Shown here: positions 35,171 through 46,884 of the stretch, in pieces | How positions within the stretch are numbered: the first letter of the stretch is position 1 | How the letters are laid out: each line of letters begins with the position of its first letter | DNA from: Codonopsis lanceolata | Taxonomy: Eukaryota > Streptophyta > Magnoliopsida > Asterales > Campanulaceae | Direction of reading: 5' to 3' | NCBI GenBank assembly: GCA_013146195.2 | Contig: CM028377.1 | Coordinates: 105,812,094-105,876,093, forward strand | DNA length: 64,000 nucleotides | Notes under the pieces: model-generated | The model's database searches: none | What the model saw: the letters and a program-made list of their open reading frames with translations, nothing else | Told to the model about the DNA's origin: nothing | Made by a program: the position numbers and the translations under genes

Positions 35171-38100
35171 TGTGAGACCCCAAATCCTTATGTACTTGCT
35201 CGGATGAATTTACATTCATAATAACCATGTTTACAAGTTTAAATGTGGCCACGACGTTCATAGTAGTTGTCGTCGTAAGTTTATTTCTTCGATTCACGAT
35301 TTTAGTTATCGTGTTGTCGTATTACTCGATTAGTATTATTTTGATCCTAGGTTTGGCCCTGGATGACTAGGGGGACCTTGGGGATTAACTTGGTATTATT
35401 TTGGTTTGATCGTGTTTAAGTTTGAACAGGCTCATGTTTCATTTCCGGTGTGACTTGTGTATTCACCTCAGACATGATATGGCTGTAGTAATTTGGCCAT
35501 ACTTTTCTGTAGACAACTCGGAATTGAGATCCGTTTGATGCGTTAGAAACTAGACTTCAAGATATTTCTAACCATACCTCTTGCGTAAATTTGGGAGTTG
35601 TATTTCAGTACATGCGCATTTTTAAAGTTGACTGAATCAGTTATTCTCGGTATTTCCAGAAATTTGAGTTTTGCCTTGTTTATTGGATTTACTTGGAGAC
35701 CCTTAATGAATTTCACTAAACCTTAATTGAGACCTTAATTAGATCTTAATTAGAGTGGATTAAGTCTAGGTTAAAATTTTAACACTAAGTTCTCAATTAG
35801 GGACTTAATCTCACTTAAAAATTGACCTATCATAGCTTGACACTTGTTTTCCACTTACTCCCTAACCTTTGTGACTTGAAATATATGATTTTCTCCACTC
35901 ATTACACCTCCTAAGATCAGATATTTACAGCCACCATTGATGAGAACTTGAGTGTGGGAGATTCTTGGTGAGATTAGCGTGTATTTCTTGATTTCCCAAA
36001 GATCCGGCCACCCGATTTTGGATTCGAGACCACCCAATCATAGCTATCGACGATGAGACTACTAATCCTTACTTTGTTTTCCTTTTTCTCAACCTTTTCT
36101 AGGCTTAAGGTATGCTTACAATCCCTGAAAAATTGTATGTTCAATATAATGACATACTCCCTTCATAATAGTTGTAGTATACATGCTTAGGAAGACTTCT
36201 TGTGAAGTAGAAATCTTCATTTCAACAAGTTATAAATCTGGAAATTTTGGGGCTGCTTTGTTAAGTTATTAATTTAGGTTTGAATAAATCATGAATGTGG
36301 TTCTAATTGTTCTTAAGAGTAATTCTTGTGAAGGAACTCATTGCAATTGTTAACTTTAAAGAATTTTTCACGTTAGGGTTAAAATCTGAATAATTTTGGG
36401 GCTGCCCTCTACACTTAATAAATTGTGTTTGTGTATATCATTAAAAGTATTCTAAACATGACTTGGAACAACTAATGTTCATGGACTTGTTGGAATTGGA
36501 AACTTCAATGAGATGACTAGTTTAGGATTTCACCAATTTGGAAGAAACCTCACAGATTCAGTCCTAATTTTGAGTTGTTTTCCGAAAACTACTGGTACTA
36601 ATTTAATGCATGGAATTTCCTAAAAATATTATATGTTGGTCATGTTTATCTGAATTGATGGTCTGTAAATTTTCATAAATTTAGGAGTTCGGGAATTATT
36701 TTTAATGAATCATGAACCATGGCTGCGACAGTGACTCTGAACAAGGGGAACTGGTTATTAACATGATCTTCATGTGATCATAAATCGATGAATACATATC
36801 GAATTTGAGGGTTTTAAAATGGTAAACTCTAGATAAAAGAGTCTAGTTTTTGGAAATGTAAGATATGTGTCATTTGGATCAATGAGGAAGTTTTGGTGAA
36901 GTTTGTATGATAGACATGCAGTACAGACCACAACAGAAAATCATATTTCTGACATGAACTTGGAGGGGCTGTATTTTGATGAATACAAGTCCTAATGGAG
37001 TATTTTAAAAGTTTAAAGTATAGTCTCAAGAGTCTAGTTTCAGAATAGGAAATAATACCCTAATTTGGAGTTGTGAGAAGTTCATTGTTGAATTTACAAG
37101 TTGACTAAGCAGAATGAGTCACAACAGAGAACCAGATTTATTTTTAACATGAACTTGAGGTGACTGTATCCTAAAGAATACTAGTCTAAATGGAGTGCTT
37201 AAAAGTTCTAAATTATAATTCCAAGAGTCTAGTTTCTGAATATATAAAATTCTTGACATTTGGAATTGTGAGGAATTAATGGTCGAATTTATAAGTTGAC
37301 TGGGCAGAATAATCATAATAGAAAAACAAATTATTAGCTTGATCTTGATATGATCATAGATTGGTGAATACAAGTCCGAATGAAGTGATTTAAGAGGATA
37401 AGTTATAGTTTAAAGAGTCTACTTTCTGAATAAGTTAGATTCAGTATATTTTTGTGTTGAGAGGAATTTTTAATGCAATTAGAAAGATTGCTGCGTCGAG
37501 TTATTTGTAATATTTGAACTTGTTAAGGATTTATTCTCCATACTTGATGAATATGACTTATAAAGCATATAGTGTTTATTTCCTTCAAGCATGCTCTACT
37601 ATTGTGTTGTTAACTTGCAATGAAATTTGGATTCCACTAATAGGTGGGATTATGAACTTGAATTGAACAAGGGATTGATTTGATATTAATCAACTTAGGC
37701 TTCCATCTTTTATTGACTTATTGATACGTGAACTAGGGTTCCTAAATGGAACGAGAACCTAGCTATGACTTAAACGAGAACATAGAAGGTCCAAAAATGC
37801 ATATAACATTTATACCCTATATGGTTGAAATTGTAGTAAAGACTCAACAGAGTCGAGCTTAAGGAACAATTGAACTTTACGAGGATCGTGGTGAGATCCT
37901 ATGTTAACTAGATTACTAGTATTTGGAAATTGAATTGATTAGTGTGGACAGCTTGACACTTCTGATTTAGAGACTCAAATGATCTCCTATTGTGGTTTTG
38001 TGATTATTGTAACAATGTGCATAATCGTATGAGTTTAGCAGATCTGTATATCTACTTGAGAATTTGCAAGTAAACATCTACTTGTGCATTGTATATAAGT

Positions 38101-39430
38101 CCAGCTGGCATTACTTGAGTTTTTACGTTGATGGTGGGATGATGCATTGTCTTCACGAATTATGAGATTCGTGGTTGCAATGTATTGCCATATCGGATTC
38201 GGTTCACACACCCCTCCACTGCTTGCTACAGTGGGGAAGTAGCCCCCTTTGTCATAACCAAAAGAGCGCATTGGCTAGTGCTATTTTCCCCAGAGCTCGA
38301 CCGAGAAGAGAGCTTTCGGTACTTTGATACCCGATCACGGGTGTCACTAACACGATATGATTAATGGCCGAGGATTGCAGGAGGCGACACAACGTATTGA
38401 TTGATACATTCTCTATCCTTTATGTGGCTTACTATGGGCACTTATGTGTGATAACAAAGTGTTATTTGAACATGAGATCTTATTGACCATGTTTGCATTT
38501 GCTGATGTTATATGAAAGACTTGATGTGTATATATATAGATATGCACATTAATACATGATGATTATATGAGAGATTTGATATGTATATATAGAGATATAC
38601 ATACTTATATAGGTGTATATATATAAATATGCACCCTTACACGTGATGATTCTATGAACAGTTTGATTAGTATATATATAATTATATATACTTGCATATG
38701 ATGTCTTTATGGGAACTACGCTCTAATGCATTTGATTTGTGTTTGAACAATGAATTACACCCTGGTTCATTTGGATGGTTTAGTAAGTAAGAAGAAATGG
38801 TTATCATGTGGAGTATCTAAAAGATACGACGCCTCTTCATGGGTTTTTTGTCATTTGTAAAATGATACCATTATTTCTTTTATGTTACATAATTATATGT
38901 TACATACTCTTGTAGTAGCATACTGGGTCATTATGACTCATTCTGTACTTTGTTTTCTAGTTGCAGTAAATTGGCAGCCACGTTGAGGTTGAGTAGATCG
39001 TGGTTGTAGCAGAGCGCAGCTGATCGATAGATCGAGATTAGATCATGTGGTTCGTGTTTGTAGCATCCGACTTCCCCGAGTAGCAGCTTGTGGAGTCCTG
39101 TTTCTTTTAGCATCGTCATCTGTATATTGTACTTTACCATTCTTGTGAGATCAATTATGTAAAGTTATCTAGACTTTACGGTCAGGTAGATACTTGGGTA
39201 TTTGTATTGGTTCTTTCTTGGGCTAACGTGTTGTGTCGTGCCTTGTTCGTGGTTTTAGTATTTATTTCAATTATCTCCTAGCACGCAAAGAGCTTTGGGG
39301 CTTTTCTTTATTCTAAATTGTTATAGTTGTTGGTAAACCCTGGTATGCTTTAGCTGGGTAATTGTTATCAAGTTGGTTCTTTGTTGAAACGCCACCCGAG
39401 TGCCGATGGTTTGTTCAAGCCTACAATGTC
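35171..39430 (+). repeat. Left long LTR of a Ty3/gypsy-like element without gag-pol
   Basis: It begins TGTGAGACCCC at 35171. The first 2.0 kb (to about 37190) matches 41012-43030 nearly base for base. Beyond that the partner copy is truncated, so the 3' end near 39430 is an estimate from LTR-like composition (long, non-coding, T-rich 3' part). LTRs of 3-4 kb starting TGTGAGACCC are typical of plant Tekay/Del-type elements. No TSD can be checked because the right LTR is cut. Confidence 0.72.
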
Positions 39431-41011
39431 AGCACGCGACTTTTGTTTTTCCCCCTTTGAAAGATAGTCTCTCTTGGTTTCTTTGGCTTTTGTTTCGAGC
39501 TTCATAGCTCGGGGTTTCATTTTGTTAACGCTTCCGCATCTTCTATTTTTGTAAACCCGTATCTTAATGCAGTTTATGTTGGTGTTTAGAGTTTGTTAGC
39601 TCAAGCATTGAACTTGCGTATTGTTTAACAAGTGCTTTCGTCCTCTTCTTATGTTAGTTTCAACGGCACGACCTTGGGATTTCATGTTGAAGTTACAATC
39701 GAGATGCGTGATAGTTCAATATTAGAGCTTATGTTAGCTTTTAGTCAGGATAGGTTCCATGGCCTAGGTTGGGTTTGGGTTATCGTCAAGTATTTACCGT
39801 CGAATGTTATGTATTGTGCCTTGGTGACATGTTCTTTTGTACAAGTGTAGGACTTAGAGTACTAAGTTCAGTTAGTCTAGATTGCCGTGAGTGCAAGCTT
39901 GTCTAGGAGTATTATATTCCTCCTATGTAAACTTTTAAGTTGATTACACCAAGGCTTGTCTTTGCAATTCGTAAAGAGCCATTGTTTCTTTGTCCATTGT
40001 TATGATCGAATAAGTTGAGTTAATGGGTCAGAGAGTGATCAAGTGGTTGTTCATTAGATCAATGTTCGTTGTTTTACGCTTCGATAGCGGAGTGGCTAAG
40101 CCTCCTGTAGTACCTAGTGTATTCCATGATTTCTATATAAGTATATATATTTATTGTAGTACCTAATCGTGTGTCCTTGTGTTACCTAGTGACTTTGAGA
40201 CGTTGGTTTGCTTTGATTTAAACCTAATACATTGATGAAAGTATTTGTATTGTATACTTGCATAGTAGATTAATATACTATGTACATGATATTGATAATC
40301 ATGCCTATGTATGACTATATTATGTGTGCATGAGATCGTGATAAATGATACTTTTATGTGATTCATGAACACCCCACATCCTATACGACGAAAGCTTTTG
40401 AAGTCACTTCAGAGGGCCCCTGACTTGATTATCAAGAGGTCTTCGTTGGAGAACTAGAATGGTATGATAAAAGTTAGGAATTGACTGAACTCGTTACCAA
40501 AATGGAATGGAACAGAAAATGGTGTAATGCTATACTTGTGCAAATATGTACATTATGTATATGAAAGTTGTACTATGAATGTGATGTCTTGCTATAAGCA
40601 GTCCTTACGTGTGTAGTTTGGAACAGTTGAAATTTGCAATGCTTGTTCTGAATGAGTAATTTGACGAGGTAAATGCTCTTAATAATAAATGAGTATTGTC
40701 CTGAGATGAATGTTCATTGCATGATCAAGTACATGTTTAATGTGTGAGAATATGATGAATTATAGAGATTCGTTTATAACCAGAGTATTATGTTAAGCCC
40801 GGGGAAATTTGGTCTGGAAGTAGTATTTTTGTCAAGAGTCAAGCATGACTCGACATAGATATTTGATTGAGATAACATTTGAGAGTTACACACAAAAGAG
40901 GAGACACACCATAGATGTTGCCTCGACTGTGATAGTAGATCGAGTGTCGACCTTGTCGCTCGATTTACTAAATATTGAATTCGAGGATGAATTCTTTTAA
41001 GGAGGAGAGGA
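39431..41011 (+). mobile_element. Short internal region of LARD-like element with polypurine tract
   Basis: The region between the LTRs is at most about 1.6 kb and carries no gag, protease, reverse transcriptase or integrase frame. The purine-rich AAGGAGGAGAGGA at 40999-41011 directly precedes the right LTR and is the expected plus-strand primer site. I did not find a convincing tRNA primer-binding site at the left. This is either an internally deleted element or a large retrotransposon derivative relying on proteins made elsewhere. Confidence 0.6.
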
Positions 41012-43030
41012 TGTGAGACCCCGAATCCTTATGTACTTGCTCGGATGAATTTACATTCATAATAACCATGTTTACAAGTTTACATGTGGCCACGACGTTC
41101 ATAGTAGTTGTCGTCGTAAGTTTATTTCTCCGATTCGTGATTTTAGTTATCGTGTTGTCGTATTACTCGGTTAGTATTATTTTGATCTTAGGTTTGGCCC
41201 TGGATGACTAGGGGGACCTTAGGGGATTGACTTGGTATTATTTTTGTTTGGTCGTGTTTAAGTTTGAACAGGCTCATGTTTCATTTCCGGTGTGACTTGT
41301 GTATTCGCCTCGGACATGATAGGGCTGTAGTAATTTGGTCATAGTTTTATGTAGATAACTCGGAATTGAGATCCGTTTGATGCGTTAGAAACTAGACTTC
41401 AAAATCTTTCTAACCATATCTCTTGCGTAATTTTGGGAGTTGTATTTTAGTACATTCGTATTTTTAAAGTTGACTGAATCAATTATTCTCGATATTTCCA
41501 GAAATTTGAGTTTTGCCTTGTTTATTGGATTTACTTGGAGACCCTTAATGAATTTCACTAAACCTAACTTGAGACCTTAGTTAGATCTTAATTAGAGTGG
41601 ATTAAGCCTAAGTTAAAATTTTAGCACTAAGTCCTCAATTAGGGACTTAATCTCACTTAAAAATTGACCTATCATAGCTTGACACTTGTTTTCCACTCAC
41701 TCCCTAACCTTTGTGACTTGAAATATCTGATTTTCTATACTTATTACACCTCCTAATATAAGATATTTACAGTCACCATTGATGAGAGCTTGAGTGTGGG
41801 AGATTCTTGGTGAGATTAGTGTGTATTTCTTGATTTCCCGAAGATCCAACCACCCGATTTTGGATTCGAGACCACCCAATCGTAGCTATCGACGAGGAGA
41901 CTACTAATCCTTACTTTGTTTTCCTTTTTATCAGCCTTTTCTAGACTTAAGGTATGCTTACAATCCCTGAAAAATTGTATGTTCAATATAATGACATACT
42001 CCCTTCATAATAGTTGTAGTATACATACTTATGAAGACTTCTTGTGAAGTAGAAATCTTCATTTTAACAAGTTATAAATCTGGAAATTTTGGGGCTGCTT
42101 TGTTAAGTTATTAATTTAGGTTTGGGTAGAGCATGAATGTGGTTCTAATTGTGCTTAGGAGTAATTCTTGTGAAGGAGAACTCATTGCAATTGTTAACTT
42201 TAAATTTTTTTTCACGTTAGGGTTAAAATCTGAATAATTTTGGGGCTGCCCTCTACACTTAATAAATTGTGTTTATGTATAGCATTAAAATTATTCTAAA
42301 CATAACTTGGAACAACTAATGTTCATGGACTTGTTGGAATTGGAAACTTCAATGAGATGACTAGTTTAGGATTTCACCAATTTGGAAGAAACCTCACAGA
42401 TTCAGTCCTAATTTTGGGCTGTTTTCCGAAAACTACTGGTACTAATATACGAGATGGAATTTCCTAAAAATATTATATCTTGGTCATGTGTATGTTAAGT
42501 GATTCTCTGTAAAGTTTCATAAATTTTGGTGTTCGGGAAGTATTTTTAATGAATCATGAAACATGGCTGCGACAGTGAGTCTGAACAAGGGGAACTGGTT
42601 ATTAACATGATCTTCATATGATCATAAATCGATGAATACATATCCAATTTGAGTTTTTTAAAATGGTAAACTCTAGATAAAAGAGTCTAGTTTTTGGAAA
42701 TGTAAGATATGTGTCATTTGAATCAATGAGGAATTTTTGGTGAAGTTTGTATGATAGACATGCAGTACAGACCACAACAGAAAATCAGATTTCTGACATA
42801 AACTTAGAGGTGTTGTATTTTGATGAATAAAAGTCCTAATGGAGTAATTTTAAAGTCTAATGTATAGTCTCAAGAGTCTAGTTTCAGACTAAGTAATAAT
42901 CCCCTAATTTGGAGTTGTGAGCAATTCTTGGTTGAGTTTACAAGTTGACTAAGCAGAATGAGTCACAACAGATAATCAGATTTTTAACATGAACTTGGGG
43001 TGACTGTATCCTAAAAAATATAAGTCTAAA
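41012..43030 (+). repeat. Right LTR, truncated by a later insertion
   Basis: TGTGAGACCCCGAATCC starts a near-identical copy of 35171-37190. It stops mid-sequence at AAGTCTAAA (43030), where TGTAACGCCCC begins. The identity looks high but shows many scattered substitutions, so the insertion is not very recent. Confidence 0.8.
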
Positions 43031-44150
43031 TGTAACGCCCCAAACTCGGTACCGACACCGCGGTCTCACAATTTGGCCACGTCACCATTACTAAATACTA
43101 AAACCACAACATATCCAAAATAAAACATTACAATTTCCTATCCAAAATACATAATTGTCTAACACAAATTCCAAAATGTAATCAACACCATAAATCCCAA
43201 ACAAATGTTTATTCCTTAAAAATAACTGTCAAAGCTAAGGAAACTTTTCTTGTCCGAGTCACCCTTCAAATGGTCCACCTGATCCCAAAAGAATTTTAAA
43301 TTTACTTACGACCTGAAGAAAATAGAAAAAAAAGGGTGAGCGAAAAATGCCCAGCAAGTTCATATACAACTCCTCCGGTTTCTAAGGAGGAGTTGATCAA
43401 GAAAAAATATTTCGCCAAAAAGTCAAATAGTCTTAACAAGACCAAAAATTGCATCATCCATATGTAGAGATTATAAAACCAAATACAAATGTAAACCAGG
43501 AATTCCAAGTGAAAGATAAGGCTCAAAACAAATACGAGATATTCAATTGCCGCCAACCGTCTCATTCCAGTTGGAAACAAAGAACACCCGTAGATTCCAT
43601 GATCACTTAAGTGGTCAATTTGACCTGACTAACTGCCCCAATGGGCCTAAAGGTATATCCGGATAACCTCACCCCATGTCCAGTGGTGTCAAATAATTCA
43701 AAGTTTACAAATGTTACATATTTCACGTAACAACTTATTTTACTTAGTGATCACGGAGGAGTTCCAAATAAAGCCAAACGTCCAAAATATATGTAATCCA
43801 TTTTTCCAACGGATTGATATTTCAAGAAGTCAAACATGGGTTACAAAAGTTTCAAAATTCGGACTATGAACAAAATAGGCTCGACGGAGTTCAAAACAAA
43901 TATCGGCGAGTGCCGAGCATGGGTTTTCAAAGAAAAGGTTATACCAATAAAGTTATAACGGAAACCTACCGAATAAAATAGGACGATCAAATAACTTTAA
44001 AGAAGTATAATCCTTTACCTTGCTATCTTGTAAGTAACGAAACACAATCACCAAACCTCGAACGAAGCGTTAACTCCTCTTGCCCGAATCTTAAAGCAAG
44101 GACTCTCGACCTCGTCTCCCTAAGGTTTGGTGTGCCGCCGATTCCTTTCA
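43031..44150 (-). repeat. Probable LTR fragment of a second Ty3-like element
   Basis: It starts TGTAACGCCCCAAACTCGG, the form of an LTR terminus beginning TGT and, in reverse, ending GGGGCGTTACA. The body contains phrases common to plant gypsy LTRs read in reverse (GGGTGAGCGAAAAATGCCCAGCAAG). No internal region or second copy is in this contig. The 3' limit is not fixed. Confidence 0.45.
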
Positions 44151-44434
44151 CTCCAAGACTTCGCCACCGATTTCCCTCGTGCACCCGAGTTTCTATGCGT
44201 CGTCGGTTCTGCCCACTTTGCGTCGTCGTCGCGCGCTTCAGCATGATGCGAGTGGTTTATTTGCTTTTCGTAGGAAATAGTCCTTCCTTTTTATGTATTT
44301 CCTTTCTTCGAGGTTAGGCCCCATTGCCTCCCTTTTTGGATCAGCCTGTTGTCCCCTCAAGTTTGTACCTTTTCCTTTTATCAATAAATTCTGCGGTTCT
44401 AAAGTCCTGTTTCCCCGAAAAAAAAAAAAAGAAT
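44151..44434 (+). mobile_element. LINE 3' end with poly(A)
   Basis: The sequence TTTCTTCGAGGTTAGG...CAATAAATTCTGCGG followed by a 13-A run (44420-44432) looks like the 3' end of an L1 LINE, including a polyadenylation-like AATAAA context. Only a few hundred bases remain, and no reverse transcriptase is present. Confidence 0.45.
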
Positions 44435-44504
44435 GATTCAGCTAAGGGAAATCACCCCCCTTAAATAGTAATCAAAAATAACCATTGAGTTCCCACCATA
44501 AGTG

Positions 44505-44640
44505 TTATTATTATTATCATTATTATTGTTATCATTATAATCATTATTATTATCATTATTATTGTTATTATTATTATCATTATTATTGTCATTATTATTA
44601 TCATTATTATTGTCATTATTATTGTCATTATTATTATTGA
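44505..44640. repeat. ATT/ATC trinucleotide microsatellite
   Basis: TTATTATTATCATTATTATTG-like units repeat for about 130 bp. The minus-strand ORF of Ile/Met/Thr repeats is this tract translated. Confidence 0.92.
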
Positions 44641-44764
44641 ACCATCAATTTGGCTCAAGTCCGATCAAAAATAAATAACCCAAATGTGTACCAAAACTAA
44701 GTGTGCTTGCTATTAAATTAAAATAGACTTAATTAATTATTTTATTCAAATTAGACCAAACCAT

Positions 44765-44864
44765 NNNNNNNNNNNNNNNNNNNNNNNNNNNNNNNNNNNN
44801 NNNNNNNNNNNNNNNNNNNNNNNNNNNNNNNNNNNNNNNNNNNNNNNNNNNNNNNNNNNNNNNN
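44765..44864. other. Scaffold gap (100 N)
   Basis: Exactly 100 N. Sequence on the two sides is unrelated as far as I can see. Confidence 0.99.
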
Positions 44865-45609
44865 GCCTTTCCAAATTCGGGCAAGGTTTATGAGGAAAAT
44901 GGGTTACAGAGGAGGTATCAGAAGGCTGGTTGAAGGCTTTCTGGGCTTGGAGTACAACATGTCTTTATTAGTATATTTTATTATTTATTTATTTTTGTTC
45001 CCTACAATTGACCGGATAAGCACCTGCTTTATTTTGGACAGATCTCGGACTTTTCGAACAAGAGATTCTTTTTCAGTATAGGACCAACGTATTCCACCTC
45101 GCCTTCGACTCCCCAAGATCGGGTGATCCTGTGTGAAGGGTCTATATGCATTCTAGCGTTGGCTTATGCGGGTAATTGGCCATGATGTAGGGTAACAGTT
45201 CGGAATATTCATATATGCATGCACGTGTGTGCGGTATCTAGAACGCAGTAAAATCTTTATTTATTACAGATACATAAACAGATGAAATATAACAGATATG
45301 GCATTTCTTGCTGTTACGTGTTGATTTTCTCGACTTTTTAGTTTGAGCGTAAGCAAGCAAGTACACCACATTAAGAAATATAAAGAAAAGTGGGGAATCT
45401 ATCTATCCCTATTAATTACAAATTGGTCATATTTCACCAAAATAAAATGACAGAATGAATGCAAATATGTACAAATATGTACAAATTTTGCGAAATAAAA
45501 ATAATAAACATAACAAAATAATAATACAGAGTTGAAAATGAAGCAATATTAAAAGTAAAGCCCTGGCCCTTTTATTGTGCTACCCATAATTTTTATTGCA
45601 ACATAAATA
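44865..45609. other. Unassigned sequence after the gap; possible exon remnant
   Basis: One plus-strand frame at about 45032-45133 reads like folded protein (LFEQEILFQYRTNVFHLAF, then DSPRSGDPV and a stop). Another at 44865-44930 (NSGKVYEENGLQRRYQKAG, then a stop) also looks coding-like. I do not recognise either, and they could be exons or remnants of a host gene lost in the gap. The rest is AT-rich with no gene. Confidence 0.3.
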
Positions 45610-45923
45610 TAACACACATTTTTTATCTTTCGAATTTTTTTTATTATTTTTTTATTTTTGGACCTTCTTGCAATTCGGCCACCGAAACTTTGGTTCATCT
45701 ATTTTGGCCACCGTACTTTCGTTCTGTTGCAAACGAGCCCATTTTTTAACGGACATTAGAAAATGGCGTTAATTTTTTGTGATTTCCCTATTTTGCCCCT
45801 GTTATTAGACAAACTGCGGACAAATCGCAGGGTAAGACACTCCAAATCAAATCAAATTCACATCGAAGAAAAAAAAACCCCAAATTCTAGGGTTTTCAAA
45901 TTGAATCGAAATTAGTGGTGTCA

Positions 45924-46230
45924 ATGGAAGTTGATAGGCAGAGAAACAGGCTCAAAGCTGCAGAGGCAATAGCTGAAGCAAGAGTGGCAGCTGAACGTGG
46001 CGATCTTCCAGCTGCAGTTTTTGTACTTGAGTGTTGCCGTAATGAGTTGTGGGGTTCCAATCTGGAGACCGACTGTGTTGGATTAGTTGCTGAGTTGAAG
46101 GAAATGCAAGAAAGGATGGCGAATCGCCGTGTTTACGAGACATCAGGAAGGGCTTACGTTCTGTCGGGGTTGAGTTCACACTCATGGCAGAGGGCCACTG
46201 CAAAGGGCGATTCCACATATCTGACAAGAT
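45924..46230 (+). pseudogene. Captured C-terminal fragment of a WAV3-type RING E3 ligase
   Basis: The ORF from 45915 reads MEVDRQRNRLKAAEAIAEAR..., then LVAELKEMQERMANRR, VYETSGRAYVLSGLSSHSW and QRATAKGDS. This pattern is the extreme C-terminus of plant WAVY GROWTH 3/EDA40-type RING (VWA-domain) ubiquitin ligases involved in root gravitropism. The RING and VWA domains, several hundred residues upstream, are absent. After GDS the sequence diverges and stops at 46263. An ATG in reasonable context exists, so a short peptide could in principle be made, but nothing shows that it is. Confidence 0.78.
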
Positions 46231-46305
46231 CAACCCAGTTACCAAACACCCTCCATCCCAAATAAAAAATCAAAATAATTACAGACAGAACAGATCTGCA
46301 ATCGA

Positions 46306-46482
46306 AGCTTTGTAATCGTAGTTGCAATCGTGTCGATCCGAGTGCCGATGGTCGGAACACAATAGATCTCCACACCGGTACCGAAATCCAGTCAATCCAA
46401 CCTTCCTCTGGCATCCGGAGCACCGATTCACCTCCCTCTTCATCAACACCACCGTCGTCGCGGTCGTCTTCTTCGCTTCATC
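46306..46482 (-). pseudogene. Captured AN1 zinc-finger fragment of a stress-associated protein (SAP)
   Basis: In the minus-strand ORF starting at 46506, residues 9-67 read EAKKTTATTVVLMKREVNRC, then SGCQRKVGLTGFRYRCGDLL, ending HSDRHDCNYDYKA. This matches the linker and AN1 finger of plant A20/AN1 stress-associated proteins. One zinc ligand is lost: the family has C-x-C where this has Y-R-C (residues 43-45). The usual tail after YDYKA is replaced, and the A20 finger is absent. It lies head-on against the WAV3 fragment within the same transposon. Confidence 0.78.
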
Positions 46483-46884
46483 AGCCGGTAAGCTCCGATC
46501 CTGCACTATCAGGTCCTAACTAGGCTCAAACGACCTCACCGGAGACCTCAACGAGCTAGATCTACATAGTACTTCACTATTGCAGATTGGTTTTGTCCAT
46601 CAATGGCAGTGGTCGGTGTCGGTGGGTGCTAGGAGATTTAACATCAACCTTAAAATAATGGCTATGCATCATTATTTTTCCAGTAAATCAAAATAGTTTT
46701 GACATTTTTAATGTTATTTTTCCTATTTTGCCCCTTAAGTTAACGTCCTTGTTTAACGTTCGTTAGAAAATGGGCTCGTTTGCAACAGAAGGAAAGTACG
46801 GTGGCCAAAATAGATGAACCAAAGTTTCGGTGGCCGAATTGCAAGAAGGTCCAAAGTTGGGTGGCCCGTTTGTGTGTTTTGCCC

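Larger units (their letters stand above)
45613..46884. mobile_element. Pack-MULE-like element carrying two host-gene fragments
   Basis: 45660-45772 and 46740-46852 are inverted repeats of 113 bp differing at only a handful of positions (GGACCTTCTTGCAATTCGGC... outward to inward). The right repeat continues outward to GGGCAAAACACACAAACGGG. The left outer 40-50 bp is diverged or replaced by T-rich sequence. TAAATATAA before 45613 and TAAATATAC after 46884 could be a 9-bp duplication with one mismatch, the Mutator length. Between the repeats are a WAV3-type RING-protein fragment (plus) and an AN1 zinc-finger fragment (minus), and no transposase. Long inverted ends around gene pieces define Pack-type elements. 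Confidence 0.78.

Noticed and set aside
40078..40110. Possible tRNA gene (AGCGGAGTGGCTAAG resembles a D-arm)
   Set aside because: No matching acceptor stem, anticodon arm or T-arm (GTTCRA) within tRNA length.
44461..44658. Minus-strand ORF of Ile/Met/Thr repeats
   Set aside because: ATT/ATC microsatellite translated.
45952..46423. Minus-strand ORFs opposite the WAV3-like fragment
   Set aside because: The plus-strand reading carries the conserved protein; these have no recognisable content. The AN1 ORF (46279-46506) was kept because of its clear motif.
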